Source of the DNA: Bacteroidaceae bacterium
GTDB lineage: Bacteria > Bacteroidota > Bacteroidia > Bacteroidales > Bacteroidaceae
DNA length: 59,573 bases
Assembly: GCA_011959205.1 (NCBI GenBank)
Contig: BLLV01000229.1
Span: 1 to 59,573 of the forward strand
Reading direction: 5' to 3'
How positions within the stretch are numbered: position 1 is the stretch's first letter; each line of letters starts with the position of its first letter. Shown piece after piece: positions 1 to 8,688 of this stretch. A program made the position numbers and the translations under genes. Below the pieces are notes generated by a model, which was given only the letters and a program-made list of their open reading frames with translations, did no database searches and was not told the origin of the DNA.

Positions 1-156
1 TTCCTTGTTCAAGTACGTGCCAATAAAAGTTTGAATGTAAAACCCGTAAAGAAGAAATCATCATATCCTTTCATCTTGACTCTCCTCACCGAATAACCAT
101 TTTCGGCATGCTGACAAGTTATGCATTCCACGATGCAATTTAATCGTACTTCTTTC
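1..156. other. Left edge, no supported gene
   Basis: The stretch after the MBOAT stop holds only a 21-codon minus-strand frame (9-74) without other support. No clear terminator was found. Confidence 0.4.
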
Positions 157-1644
157 TTAGAATTGGAAATAAATGAATGGCTGAACATCGCTACTCTTTA
201 TCTGGATTATCCAATAAATCAGCACAATCAGCAGGAACGCCTTTCCTAGCAAAGGAAGACGAATAATCATACGGCAACAAGAATTTTGACAACTGTCCGG
301 AGAAAAATGAAGTAAATACCCCACACCCATCAAAGCGAATACTTTCCAATAGCCATCGACAAGCTGAGGAAATACCTCAGGATGAAAAGCCGTAAAAATT
401 TGCTTCAACATAACAATGGAAGCATCGAAAGTGGTATTACGGAAAAATATCCAACAGAAACAAACAAAATGAAAGGTAAAGAAAACACCCCAGAACCTAC
501 GAAAACCCATACTGGTTTCTGTCTTGGATTTGTGCAACAGGTAACGCCAGAACTTATGCACCGCCAATGCCAGCCCATGAAACGCCCCCCATACCACAAA
601 GTTCCAAGAAGCACCATGCCACAAACCACCCAACAACATGGTAAGAAACAAATTAACGTACGTACGGATCTTTCCCCTACGATTGCCACCCAATGAAATA
701 TAAAGATAGTCGCGCAACCATGTAGAAAGAGAAATATGCCAACGATGCCAAAAATCGGTGATACTGTCCGCCTTATAAGGCGAATTAAAATTCATAGGAA
801 AGCGAAAGCCCAACAACAGAGCAATACCGATTGCCATATCACTGTATCCTGAGAAATCGCAATAAATTTGCAATGCATAGCCATACAGACCGAACAGATT
901 CTCTACGCCTGAATAAAGAGCAGGATTATCGAAAATGCGCTCCACAAAATTCACACTGATGTAGTCGGATATAACAGCTTTCTTAAACAAACCGCTGATA
1001 ATGAAAAATACACCTGTACCAAACATCCGGTAAGAAACGCGTAACGGTTGTCTGATCTGAGGTATAAAATCACGGGCACGTACGATTGGGCCTGCCACCA
1101 GTTGCGGAAAGAAAGAAACATAAAATGCATAATCCAACAGCCTGTTCAAAGGCACTAGTTCGCGACGGTACACATCTATAGTATAGCTCAATGACTGAAA
1201 AGTAAAAAACGAAATACCAACCGGCAAAAAAATATCCAGCGGCTGATACCGGCCGTCCCACAAAGGAGCTAATAGCTGATAAAAGAAATTGGTATACTTA
1301 AAATAACAAAGCAACCCCAAGTTTACTCCCAAACTGAGCAACAATACCAATACCCGCTTCCACCTGGTTTTGAGATGCGACATCCAACGTGCCAACAGGA
1401 AGTCTGTGAGGGTCACCACGCCCAACAAAAAGAAATAAATACCACTGCTCTTATAATAGAAATAATAAGAAAACAAGGTTATAAACATGATACGTGCCGT
1501 ATCTTTCTTCTGCAATAACATATAGACAAAGCTGACTCCCAAGAACAGCAGCAAAAACAAGCCGCTACTAAAAATCATCGGTTGCTTAACATTATAAGTC
1601 AACACTTCAGCCAGTTTACTCCAATCCAGTTGCCACATATTCAT
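157..1644 (-). CDS. MBOAT family O-acyltransferase (AlgI-like)
   Basis: Integral membrane acyltransferase of 495 residues, the usual AlgI/DltB-type length, expected to pass acyl (probably acetyl) groups across the inner membrane to an extracytoplasmic glycan. About ten hydrophobic segments are visible. The MBOAT signature is intact: DFWHRWHISLSTWLRDYLY (H300, H303), then GGLWHGASWNF with the invariant His343, and a second His356 in AFHG. Its start overlaps the end of the upstream SGNH hydrolase gene by 29 bp (or 23 bp if Met3 is used), so translation is probably coupled. The pairing with two SGNH hydrolases is the arrangement seen in alginate, cellulose and peptidoglycan O-acetylation systems (AlgI with AlgJ/X, PatA/B). 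Family assignment is firm; the substrate is unknown because no glycan synthesis genes lie in the window beside it. Confidence 0.93.
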   Translation of the reverse strand: MNMWQLDWSKLAEVLTYNVKQPMIFSSGLFLLLFLGVSFVYMLLQKKDTARIMFITLFSYYFYYKSSGIYFFLLGVVTLTDFLLARWMSHLKTRWKRVLVLLLSLGVNLGLLCYFKYTNFFYQLLAPLWDGRYQPLDIFLPVGISFFTFQSLSYTIDVYRRELVPLNRLLDYAFYVSFFPQLVAGPIVRARDFIPQIRQPLRVSYRMFGTGVFFIISGLFKKAVISDYISVNFVERIFDNPALYSGVENLFGLYGYALQIYCDFSGYSDMAIGIALLLGFRFPMNFNSPYKADSITDFWHRWHISLSTWLRDYLYISLGGNRRGKIRTYVNLFLTMLLGGLWHGASWNFVVWGAFHGLALAVHKFWRYLLHKSKTETSMGFRRFWGVFFTFHFVCFCWIFFRNTTFDASIVMLKQIFTAFHPEVFPQLVDGYWKVFALMGVGYLLHFSPDSCQNSCCRMIIRLPLLGKAFLLIVLIYWIIQIKSSDVQPFIYFQF

Positions 1645-2572
1645 TATAGGTTTTTATCAGTGCTTGATGCAGTAAATTTCCTTGTAAACGATATCCGTCA
1701 GGAGTGAAATGAATACCGTCCGGACGAAGCATCCGATGCCGAGTCCAGTTACGGCAAGCGTCCGTTTTTCCTCCTACGATATTATATATATCCCAAACAG
1801 CCAATTTCGCGTTTCTGGCATATTCCTTAATAGTACGGGCGGCCATCACAGTTCTTGGATTGACAGAACGAGAACGACGGCGCCCCACGTATGCCCCCGG
1901 AGGTGTGGTCAACAGATAAACCGCATCGGGACAAGCATTTTTCAACATCCCTAGCAAACGATCCATTTGCATCCGGTGATCTTGCACTTGATAACGCCGA
2001 CTATGGGCCTCATTCGTGCCGAAAGAAATAATAATCAAATCAGGCTGCAAGGCAGCAATCTCATTAATCTTCTCCAAATCCGAGAAAGTAGCAGAAGTAG
2101 CTCCGTTGATACCACAAATATGATAAACCACACCCGGCTCACCTGTTTCGCGTGCCAACCCACTGGTGCGATAGGATATGGTATCAGGAAAAACGGCCTC
2201 AGTACCAAAATCATCCTCCAACCGACGGCGAGTGATCAATGGATAAAGATGTCCCCGCACATGCGAATCACCTATATGAACCACCCTGACGGGAGAGTTC
2301 ATGTGGTTCAGTTTCTGAAAAAAAGGAGAAAGAGAACGATATTCATCCTCTATCACATTGTCCAGCGAATGTACAAAACTTGCGGGAAGCGAATCGTGCA
2401 CTGTTATCAACCTCATGCCACGGTGCATCCCCTTTGTTTCATCTGCAATATGAAGCGGTTCCAAGGGTTCAGGCAATCTGGGCATAACATCCTGCCCCCA
2501 AAGACGAAAAAACGGCAACAGCAAAAGTGCTGCCAACATTGCCAATCGCCCAATCTGCCTGCTATTCTTCAT
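1616..2572 (-). CDS. Secreted SGNH/GDSL-family hydrolase, probable O-acyl transfer partner
   Basis: Periplasmic esterase/transacylase-like protein of 318 residues. The start at 2572 is chosen because it gives a signal peptide (MKNSRQIGRL followed by a Leu-rich core to about residue 25, cleavage near LWGQ); an upstream in-frame Met at 2605 adds 11 polar residues that spoil it. SGNH blocks are complete: block I HIGDS with nucleophile Ser103, block III ISFGTNE with the oxyanion Asn, and block V DGIH near residue 287. The gene starts 11 bp before the stop of the preceding SGNH gene and overlaps the MBOAT gene after it, so the three form one coupled unit. By analogy with AlgX/PatB it may move acetyl groups onto a polysaccharide after MBOAT export; this is inference. 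Confidence 0.85.
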   Translation of the reverse strand: MKNSRQIGRLAMLAALLLLPFFRLWGQDVMPRLPEPLEPLHIADETKGMHRGMRLITVHDSLPASFVHSLDNVIEDEYRSLSPFFQKLNHMNSPVRVVHIGDSHVRGHLYPLITRRRLEDDFGTEAVFPDTISYRTSGLARETGEPGVVYHICGINGATSATFSDLEKINEIAALQPDLIIISFGTNEAHSRRYQVQDHRMQMDRLLGMLKNACPDAVYLLTTPPGAYVGRRRSRSVNPRTVMAARTIKEYARNAKLAVWDIYNIVGGKTDACRNWTRHRMLRPDGIHFTPDGYRLQGNLLHQALIKTYNEYVATGLE

Positions 2573-3926
2573 AAGCCTTCCGTCTCTCATATTGCTCTTT
2601 ACCATACATTAATGTTTCAAACAAAATACCTGCCATGTGCTTTCCTCCCTTAAAATTGATATGGGTATAATCCAAATTAGCCATCTTTTGATCTATCATC
2701 TGAGCCATACTTCCCTGGCCTCCCATTGCCTCGAACATATTCCAAAAAGCAATGCGGCTATCGGATGCAATGGACTGCTGGTAACGAATGAGATTCTTCA
2801 CACCGGGCATGGTACGCATGTCACCATTCTCATTCTTATACTCGCGGTCACCCACACTGACCAGCAAAATGCTAGCCTCAGGAAAAACCTCTTTCATATT
2901 GTCTATCACCGTAAGCATTCCTTTCTTGTATCCGTCATAGTTTGTACCATGTTTAGTCGCTACATTCAAGCCATACTGTATGATAATCAGGTCATAAGGA
3001 CGAAGACGGCGAAAGGCACGAAGTGTAGGTAAGGGAATGCCGCGCAAATGCAAACCGCTGCTGCCACGCACGCTGAAGTTATCTAATGTTACCCCTCCCT
3101 TGCCATCCATGGCCACTCCATAAAAAATGGCAGAATCGGACTTTTCCACACTCCAACGCACCTGACCAATCTTTCCTTCGACTGAAAAAGTCTGTACTTC
3201 TCCTGTCCCCGTTGCCTCGTATAATTTCCCTTCCGAGGCATTGTTTACTTTGGAACGGACGGCAACAAAACCTTTATTTTGAAAATAAAGTGTGGAAATC
3301 TCGCAAGTATCCAGTCTGGACACATATTTATCCAATCCTTTCAGCTGCACATAAGCTCCTTTGCTTGGAAAAAAATAATGTCCTGAAATACCCTGCTTCA
3401 CCTTATCGAATCCACCGGAATCATTGGTAGCATGGCTACTCCATCCGCCAAAGTTATGCTGCACTGTGGGCCGATAACCGCTGATAGCCGAAGTAACAGG
3501 AATGTATCCCACCCCACAACCTCCAAATTTCAATTGGAACATTTCACGCAAATCAGCCGTCATGATATCAGCTTCAATGAAAGAATCACCAAAATAGGCA
3601 ATGCGCACAGGACGCTCCATTGTATCTACTCGTGAGAGCGCCTCATAAAAATGCTTCATCCCATGCAAAGTGGAATCGGAGAAATCTTCAATACATATCA
3701 TACCTGCCTTGCAAGTATCCACAAAAACCGGTTTTACAGGAGGAAAAAAGACAACAGTATCGGAATCACACACCTCTTCATCCAACTTCCAGCGAACATC
3801 CGCCAGCAGGTCTACTTTACGCAATGGCTTATTATCCAATGATATAGTTGGAGAATAATAGCATCCTATCAGCACTCCTACTACGATAAAAGTAAGAAGA
3901 AAAGTGTTTGATATATAATTTTTCAT
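2562..3926 (-). CDS. SGNH/GDSL-family lipoprotein
   Basis: Second SGNH-type protein of the unit, 454 residues. The start at 3926 is preferred to the in-frame Met at 3953 because a promoter -7 box (minus-strand TAATTTTG, 3951-3958) covers the latter. The N-terminus is a lipoprotein signal, MKNYISNTFLLTFIVVGVLIGC, with lipidation at Cys22. SGNH blocks: YFGDS with Ser115, IIQYGLN (block III-like, oxyanion Asn) and DYTHIN (Asp/His) near residue 425. A region of about 150 residues between blocks I and III is beta-rich and could be a carbohydrate-binding insert, as in other two-domain SGNH proteins. As first gene of the three-gene set it likely defines the operon. Role in glycan O-acylation is inferred from context. 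Confidence 0.82.
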   Translation of the reverse strand: MKNYISNTFLLTFIVVGVLIGCYYSPTISLDNKPLRKVDLLADVRWKLDEEVCDSDTVVFFPPVKPVFVDTCKAGMICIEDFSDSTLHGMKHFYEALSRVDTMERPVRIAYFGDSFIEADIMTADLREMFQLKFGGCGVGYIPVTSAISGYRPTVQHNFGGWSSHATNDSGGFDKVKQGISGHYFFPSKGAYVQLKGLDKYVSRLDTCEISTLYFQNKGFVAVRSKVNNASEGKLYEATGTGEVQTFSVEGKIGQVRWSVEKSDSAIFYGVAMDGKGGVTLDNFSVRGSSGLHLRGIPLPTLRAFRRLRPYDLIIIQYGLNVATKHGTNYDGYKKGMLTVIDNMKEVFPEASILLVSVGDREYKNENGDMRTMPGVKNLIRYQQSIASDSRIAFWNMFEAMGGQGSMAQMIDQKMANLDYTHINFKGGKHMAGILFETLMYGKEQYERRKAYEE

Positions 3927-3950
3927 ACTTCCCTGTTTGTGAATTGGCTG

Positions 3951-3958
3951 CAAAATTA
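3951..3958 (-). promoter_or_regulatory. Bacteroidota -7 box for the SGNH-SGNH-MBOAT unit
   Basis: Minus-strand TAATTTTG matches TAnnTTTG. A CTTG sequence lies 20 nt upstream (plus 3979-3982), near the expected -33 position. The box overlaps the first possible Met of the downstream gene and so argues for the start at 3926. Confidence 0.55.
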
Positions 3959-4003
3959 GTCATTATGGAAATCGTGCACAAGTATTTCACAAAGATTACT
4001 TTA

Positions 4004-4076
4004 AAAAAAACGCGGATGATACACAGACTGCACGGATTTATCTTTATTCTTCTCCGCATCATTCTGCATCATCCGC
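4004..4076 (-). terminator. Probable terminator of the efflux cluster
   Basis: Reading on the minus strand, GCGGATGAT (4068-4076) pairs with ATCATCCGC (4012-4020) and is followed directly by eight T residues (plus-strand A run 4003-4010). The 47-nt loop is long, with a repeated ATGATGC word inside, so a shorter alternative fold is possible. Confidence 0.5.
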
Positions 4077-4122
4077 TTTTTACAGATAGATTCACGCACC
4101 TATCCGCTATTTATTTATAGAA

Positions 4123-4416
4123 TCAGATGGTTTTCTCTATATTCCAAACAAAAGCACGAAGTCCCAACTGCTCGGTTTCCTTGTCCATCTTGTGCAAGGC
4201 TTCCAACAACGGGTCTACTTTAGCATCATCCACAATAGTAATAACGGCCGAACACATACTGGGCCAGGCATGGCTGCCATAATGCGGCTCTCCTTTGACG
4301 GATCCACGCCCCTGTACCTGTTGCCAGTAACTGAATCCACGGCAATTCTGGCGATCCAACAGTGCCATAATACGTTCATAAAAAGCCTGGTCGAAAGTAA
4401 TGAAAACTGATTTCAT
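4123..4416 (-). CDS. PG0541-family transporter-associated small protein
   Basis: A 97-residue cytoplasmic protein with no signal peptide or membrane segment. It resembles the small protein (named after P. gingivalis PG0541) that in Bacteroidota regularly follows an RND permease gene. Sequence features are a ferredoxin-like/PII-like pattern: MKSVFITFDQAF strand, a central GRGSVKGEPHYGSHAWPSMC loop rich in Gly and His, and the second strand pair around SAVITIVDD with a following helix. It begins 3 bp after the permease stop, so it is certainly co-transcribed. Its biochemical role is not known to me; a regulatory trimer binding a metal or nucleotide would fit the fold guess, but that is inference. 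Confidence 0.8.
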   Translation of the reverse strand: MKSVFITFDQAFYERIMALLDRQNCRGFSYWQQVQGRGSVKGEPHYGSHAWPSMCSAVITIVDDAKVDPLLEALHKMDKETEQLGLRAFVWNIEKTI

Positions 4417-4419
4417 GGT

Positions 4420-7400
4420 TTATCTGTTTGTTTGTTGATTATTCTTTTTTCCTTTGGTCATCTCCGTCTTATGCGCCTGATAATAATCATTCAGTTCACG
4501 AGCAACTCTCAACTTCTTACGATTACGCTTGATACCTGTACCCGCAAATGAACAGTAAAGCACCGGAACCAAAATCAAGGTAAGCACAGTAGATACAGTC
4601 AAACCGCCGATAACAGACACACCCAAAGGACGCCACATCTCGGAACCTTCTCCCCCGCCTATTGCCATGGGCACCATACCGAGAATAGTGGTCAACGTGG
4701 TCATCAAAACCGGACGCAAACGGCTACGCCCCGAAACAACGACTGAATGAATGACGGACATGCCCCGCTCACGACACAAGGTAATATAGTCAATCAGTAC
4801 GATACCGTTCTTCACTACGATACCGATCAACATAATACCTCCCAACAAACTCATGACGTTCAACGTGGTTCCCGTTCCATACAATGCCATCAATACCCCA
4901 CTGAATGCAAACGGAATAGAGAACATAATGATAAACGGATAGGTCAGAGACTCAAACTGAGCTGCCATCACAATAAATACCAATATAATAATCAAAGCAG
5001 CCAAAGTTCCCAAATCGCTAAATGAATCTTGCTGATCCTCATAAGAACCTGCCACCTGGATACTGATACCGTTAGGTAAATCCATTTTATCAATAATAGA
5101 CTCCCCCGCTGCTACTACACTACCTAAAGGCGCACCTGAAATAACAGCAGATACCGTCACAATACGTTCACGGTCTTTACGCTCAATAGTAGGAGGAGCG
5201 GAACGTTCCACCACCGTTCCGATATCTTTCACCCGAATCGCTTTACCTTCATTGGTGTAAATCAAGATATTCTCCAGATTTTCAATACTGGTACGGAACT
5301 GGGGTGCATAACGCACCTTGATATCATATTCGTCACCATCTTCCCGATAGTAAGAGGACAAGGCACCATTAACACGGTTACGCAGGTACAAAGCCGCCGT
5401 AGAAAGGTTCAAACCATGTAAAGCCAGTTTCTCGCGGTCAAAATCCACCTGATATTCAGGCTGGTAATCCTGACGGCTGATATTTACCTCAGACACGCCG
5501 TTCACTTTCAATAAGGCCTCTTTCAATTCAGCAGCAGCCTTATCCGTATCTGTAAAATCATATCCATAGATTTCAAAGTCGGCAGTAGCCTGTCCACCCA
5601 TACCTCCACTACTACCCCCCAAAATAACCTGAGCTTTGTCCAGTTCCGGATAGGCTTTCAAATCCTCACGCATGCCATCACAGACTTCTGCCAATGTGAC
5701 GGAACGTTGGCCAGGGTTATAAAGGTTGATGTTAAATGAAATGATATGACTACCATTATCTTGAATAGAAGCCCAAGTATTGTCTGCATCAGCCTGCCCC
5801 ACAGTATAGTTACAGATACGCATCACTCCTTCATACTTCTTCAACCACTTTTCGGTCAGTTCCTGAGCCAATGCCTGGGCACGCTCTACACGGGCTCCGA
5901 TAGGTAATTGCAACTGAACTGAAATACGACTGTTATCTTGTGACGGAAAGAATTCCGTACCAATTCCTTTTGCACAAACCAGACTCAGCAGAAAGAATCC
6001 GAAACAACCGGCAACAATAGTCTTTCGGTGGCGGACAGCCCAATTCAAGCGTTTCTGATACCAGTTATCCAACCCGTCCAGCACACGTTCTATCGGTTTG
6101 TAGAATGCGACAAACCATTTGCTTTGCTTCTTTTGCAGACGAAGCATCTGCGCACACATCATCGGAGTGAATGACAGGGCCGAGATAGTAGAAATGGTCA
6201 TAATGACGCACATCATCCAACCCAACTGACGGAACAAGACTCCTGACATACCACTGACCATCGTCAACGGGAAAAATACCGCAATCATAGTCAATGTAGA
6301 TGCGATAACAGAAATCGCCACCTCATTCGTTCCATGAATAGCTGCCTGTTTCGGCTCAGAGCCACGCTCAATATGAGTGGTCACATTTTCCAAAACAACA
6401 ATAGCGTCATCCACCACATTACCAATCGCAATAGAAAGGCACGATAAAGAAATAATATTTAGCGAACCACCGTCTGTGATAGCCAAATAAATAAAAGAAG
6501 CAATCAATGACATCGGGATTGTGATACAGATAATCACCGTAGCACGCCAACGGCCTAAGAAAACAAATACCACCAAAACCACAAACAGAATAGCATACAT
6601 AATCGTTTCCGTCAAACTGTCTATGGTATTCAATATGTTATCCGAAGTATTCACAATAATCCCCAGTTTCACATCACTGGGCAGTGACTTCTGCAACTTA
6701 GGCAACTGGTCCATTACTTTCTGGGAAATGTTCACAGAATTTGCGCCCGATTGTTTCTGTACAACAATCATGGCTCCCTGCACTCCGTTGTTATAAGTCT
6801 TCTGCGCACGTTCTTCCACAGAATCAACTACCGTTGCCACATCGCGCAAATATACCGAAGCACCATTACGTGTACCTACAACGATATTCTCCATTTCTTT
6901 CGGATCTTTGAATTCCCCTTCCACACGCAAGGAGTAAGTATTACTGCCCACATCGAAAGTTCCGCCCGGGGTATTTCTATTCTCAGCCCCAACAATGGAG
7001 CTGATGGTTTCAATCGTCAGATCATAGGCTTCCAGTTTGTTTGGATCACAATAGATATTCACCTCACGCTTTGGCGCGCCGGCAATGGACACCGTTCCCA
7101 CACCGGGAACACGAGCCAAAGGATTCACCACATTGTCATCCAATATCTTATACAGAGCCGGCTGGCTTTCTTCTGCCTGAACGGACAACAACAGGATGGG
7201 AATCATATCTGTACTGAACTTAAAGATAATCGGAGTATTGACTTCATCGGGAAGCTGTGAACTCACCATATCCAATTTGTCACGCACATCATTGGTCAAT
7301 ACATCAATATCATAACCATATTCGAATTCCAAAGTGATAACTGATATATTTTCTGAAGACTTGGACGTAATATGTTTCAAATTACTAACCGAGTTCAACG

Positions 7401-7608
7401 TATTTTCCAACGGACGGGTTACGTTATTCTCTATATCGGAAGCACTGGCACCCTGATAAGATGTCATAACCATAATGGTATTGGTATCAATATCTGGATA
7501 CAAGTCTACCGGAAGTTTCGACAATGAGAACAGACCAAAGATCGCTACGGCCAAAAAGCACAGCGAGGTCATAATCGGTTTTTTCACCGCTCCTTCGTAT
7601 AAACTCAT
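4420..7608 (-). CDS. RND efflux permease, AcrB/MexB-type (pump 1)
   Basis: Inner-membrane proton/drug antiporter of 1062 residues, full length for the HAE-type RND family. It has an N-terminal membrane helix (residues about 10-30), a large periplasmic loop, helices 2-6, a second periplasmic loop and helices 8-12. Proton-relay residues are present: paired Asp in helix 4 (GNVVDDAIVVLENV) and Lys in helix 10 (IGIVVKNGIVLIDY). The C-terminus is a basic tail. It lies 31 bp downstream of its adaptor gene and 3 bp upstream of the PG0541-type gene. The substrate cannot be read from sequence. It is about as similar in layout to pump 2 as RND paralogues usually are, with clearly different sequence, so this is not a recent duplication. 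Confidence 0.95.
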   Translation of the reverse strand: MSLYEGAVKKPIMTSLCFLAVAIFGLFSLSKLPVDLYPDIDTNTIMVMTSYQGASASDIENNVTRPLENTLNSVSNLKHITSKSSENISVITLEFEYGYDIDVLTNDVRDKLDMVSSQLPDEVNTPIIFKFSTDMIPILLLSVQAEESQPALYKILDDNVVNPLARVPGVGTVSIAGAPKREVNIYCDPNKLEAYDLTIETISSIVGAENRNTPGGTFDVGSNTYSLRVEGEFKDPKEMENIVVGTRNGASVYLRDVATVVDSVEERAQKTYNNGVQGAMIVVQKQSGANSVNISQKVMDQLPKLQKSLPSDVKLGIIVNTSDNILNTIDSLTETIMYAILFVVLVVFVFLGRWRATVIICITIPMSLIASFIYLAITDGGSLNIISLSCLSIAIGNVVDDAIVVLENVTTHIERGSEPKQAAIHGTNEVAISVIASTLTMIAVFFPLTMVSGMSGVLFRQLGWMMCVIMTISTISALSFTPMMCAQMLRLQKKQSKWFVAFYKPIERVLDGLDNWYQKRLNWAVRHRKTIVAGCFGFFLLSLVCAKGIGTEFFPSQDNSRISVQLQLPIGARVERAQALAQELTEKWLKKYEGVMRICNYTVGQADADNTWASIQDNGSHIISFNINLYNPGQRSVTLAEVCDGMREDLKAYPELDKAQVILGGSSGGMGGQATADFEIYGYDFTDTDKAAAELKEALLKVNGVSEVNISRQDYQPEYQVDFDREKLALHGLNLSTAALYLRNRVNGALSSYYREDGDEYDIKVRYAPQFRTSIENLENILIYTNEGKAIRVKDIGTVVERSAPPTIERKDRERIVTVSAVISGAPLGSVVAAGESIIDKMDLPNGISIQVAGSYEDQQDSFSDLGTLAALIIILVFIVMAAQFESLTYPFIIMFSIPFAFSGVLMALYGTGTTLNVMSLLGGIMLIGIVVKNGIVLIDYITLCRERGMSVIHSVVVSGRSRLRPVLMTTLTTILGMVPMAIGGGEGSEMWRPLGVSVIGGLTVSTVLTLILVPVLYCSFAGTGIKRNRKKLRVARELNDYYQAHKTEMTKGKKNNQQTNR

Positions 7609-7639
7609 GCTTGTTAAATTAAAAATTGAAAATTAAGAA

Positions 7640-8662
7640 CTAATTTACTGCAACTTCCACACCATCAGTCAAGCGGGTCTGACCGGCAACAACTACCTGC
7701 GAATTATCCTCCACGCCGGAAATCAATTCATATTCAGTTCCCATCCGACGCCCTAATTCTACTTTATTATAAGAAACCTTACCGTCTTTGTAGACATATA
7801 CATAACGGTCGCCTGAACCGGCACGTTTCACAATAGCCTGATCAGGAACCACCACATGCCGCAATGTACCAAAACTTACAGTCACACGGCCAAACATTCC
7901 CGGACGTACACGTTGATGGGTGTTAGCCAATGTTACCTCTACAGGAAAAGTATGAGTAGTAGCATCAATGGTAGGATAGACCAAACTAACTTTCCCTTCG
8001 AATTCTTCATCGCCATACACATCAAATTTCACCTTTACAACCATACCCTTAGTTACTTTCGGGAAATAAGATTCGGATACATTAATCAACAGTTTTACCG
8101 GAGTGATCTGTTCAATGACCAACACAGGAGTAGAAGCAGAAGAATATAAATCACCGTTATCAAAATTACGCGCGGTCACTACTCCGTTTATGGGGCTTAC
8201 CAATTGCGTGTTCTCCAACAAATTAGCATAGGAAGTACGGCGTACATCCAAAGCAGTCTTTGCCGCATCCCATTCGGATTTAGAAGCTCCCCCTACTTTG
8301 TATAGTTCGTCCATACGTTTGAATTCTGTTTCTTCATTCTCCAATTGCAATTTCATTTGTTTCAGACTGGCTGCATCCATCTGCACCAATTTCTGTCCTT
8401 TAGCCACGCGGTCGCCCACTTCTACAAAAATACGGTCTATACGTCCCGGAGAAGTTGGAGCTATATTATTTTTCGCTTCCGCTTCGACAGTGGCAGTATA
8501 CTCCTCAACCTGATCTACATCACGAGAAGCCACAGAGGCAAGCTTGACTACCGGTTTGTCTTCCGTAGCGATATCGGCAACTTCCTTACTTTCCGTTCCA
8601 CCTGAACATGCACCCAGCATAGTTACCACCAGCAAAGCTGCGAATTGAAAATATGTTCTCAT
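7640..8662 (-). CDS. RND periplasmic adaptor lipoprotein (MFP, pump 1)
   Basis: Membrane fusion protein of 340 residues linking the RND permease to the outer-membrane channel. It starts with a lipoprotein signal, lipobox MLGAC, lipidated at about Cys19. The order is a lipoyl half-motif (APTSPGRIDRIFVEVGDRVAKGQKL), an alpha-helical hairpin (residues about 95-150), the second lipoyl half (LVSPINGVVTARN), a beta-barrel, and a membrane-proximal domain with DQAIVKRAG. It sits between the tolC-like gene (26 bp away) and the permease (31 bp). The short hairpin is typical of adaptors that contact TolC-like channels by their tips. Family call is secure. Confidence 0.93.
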   Translation of the reverse strand: MRTYFQFAALLVVTMLGACSGGTESKEVADIATEDKPVVKLASVASRDVDQVEEYTATVEAEAKNNIAPTSPGRIDRIFVEVGDRVAKGQKLVQMDAASLKQMKLQLENEETEFKRMDELYKVGGASKSEWDAAKTALDVRRTSYANLLENTQLVSPINGVVTARNFDNGDLYSSASTPVLVIEQITPVKLLINVSESYFPKVTKGMVVKVKFDVYGDEEFEGKVSLVYPTIDATTHTFPVEVTLANTHQRVRPGMFGRVTVSFGTLRHVVVPDQAIVKRAGSGDRYVYVYKDGKVSYNKVELGRRMGTEYELISGVEDNSQVVVAGQTRLTDGVEVAVN

Positions 8663-8688
8663 ACTGTTATCTTTATGTTTATGCGTTA

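Noticed and set aside
9..74. 21-codon minus-strand frame at the left edge
   Set aside because: Too short, no promoter or conserved text; could be chance.
3832..4062. 76-codon minus-strand frame upstream of the SGNH lipoprotein gene
   Set aside because: It spans the promoter box and terminator region, overlaps the real gene start in another frame, and has no family-like features.
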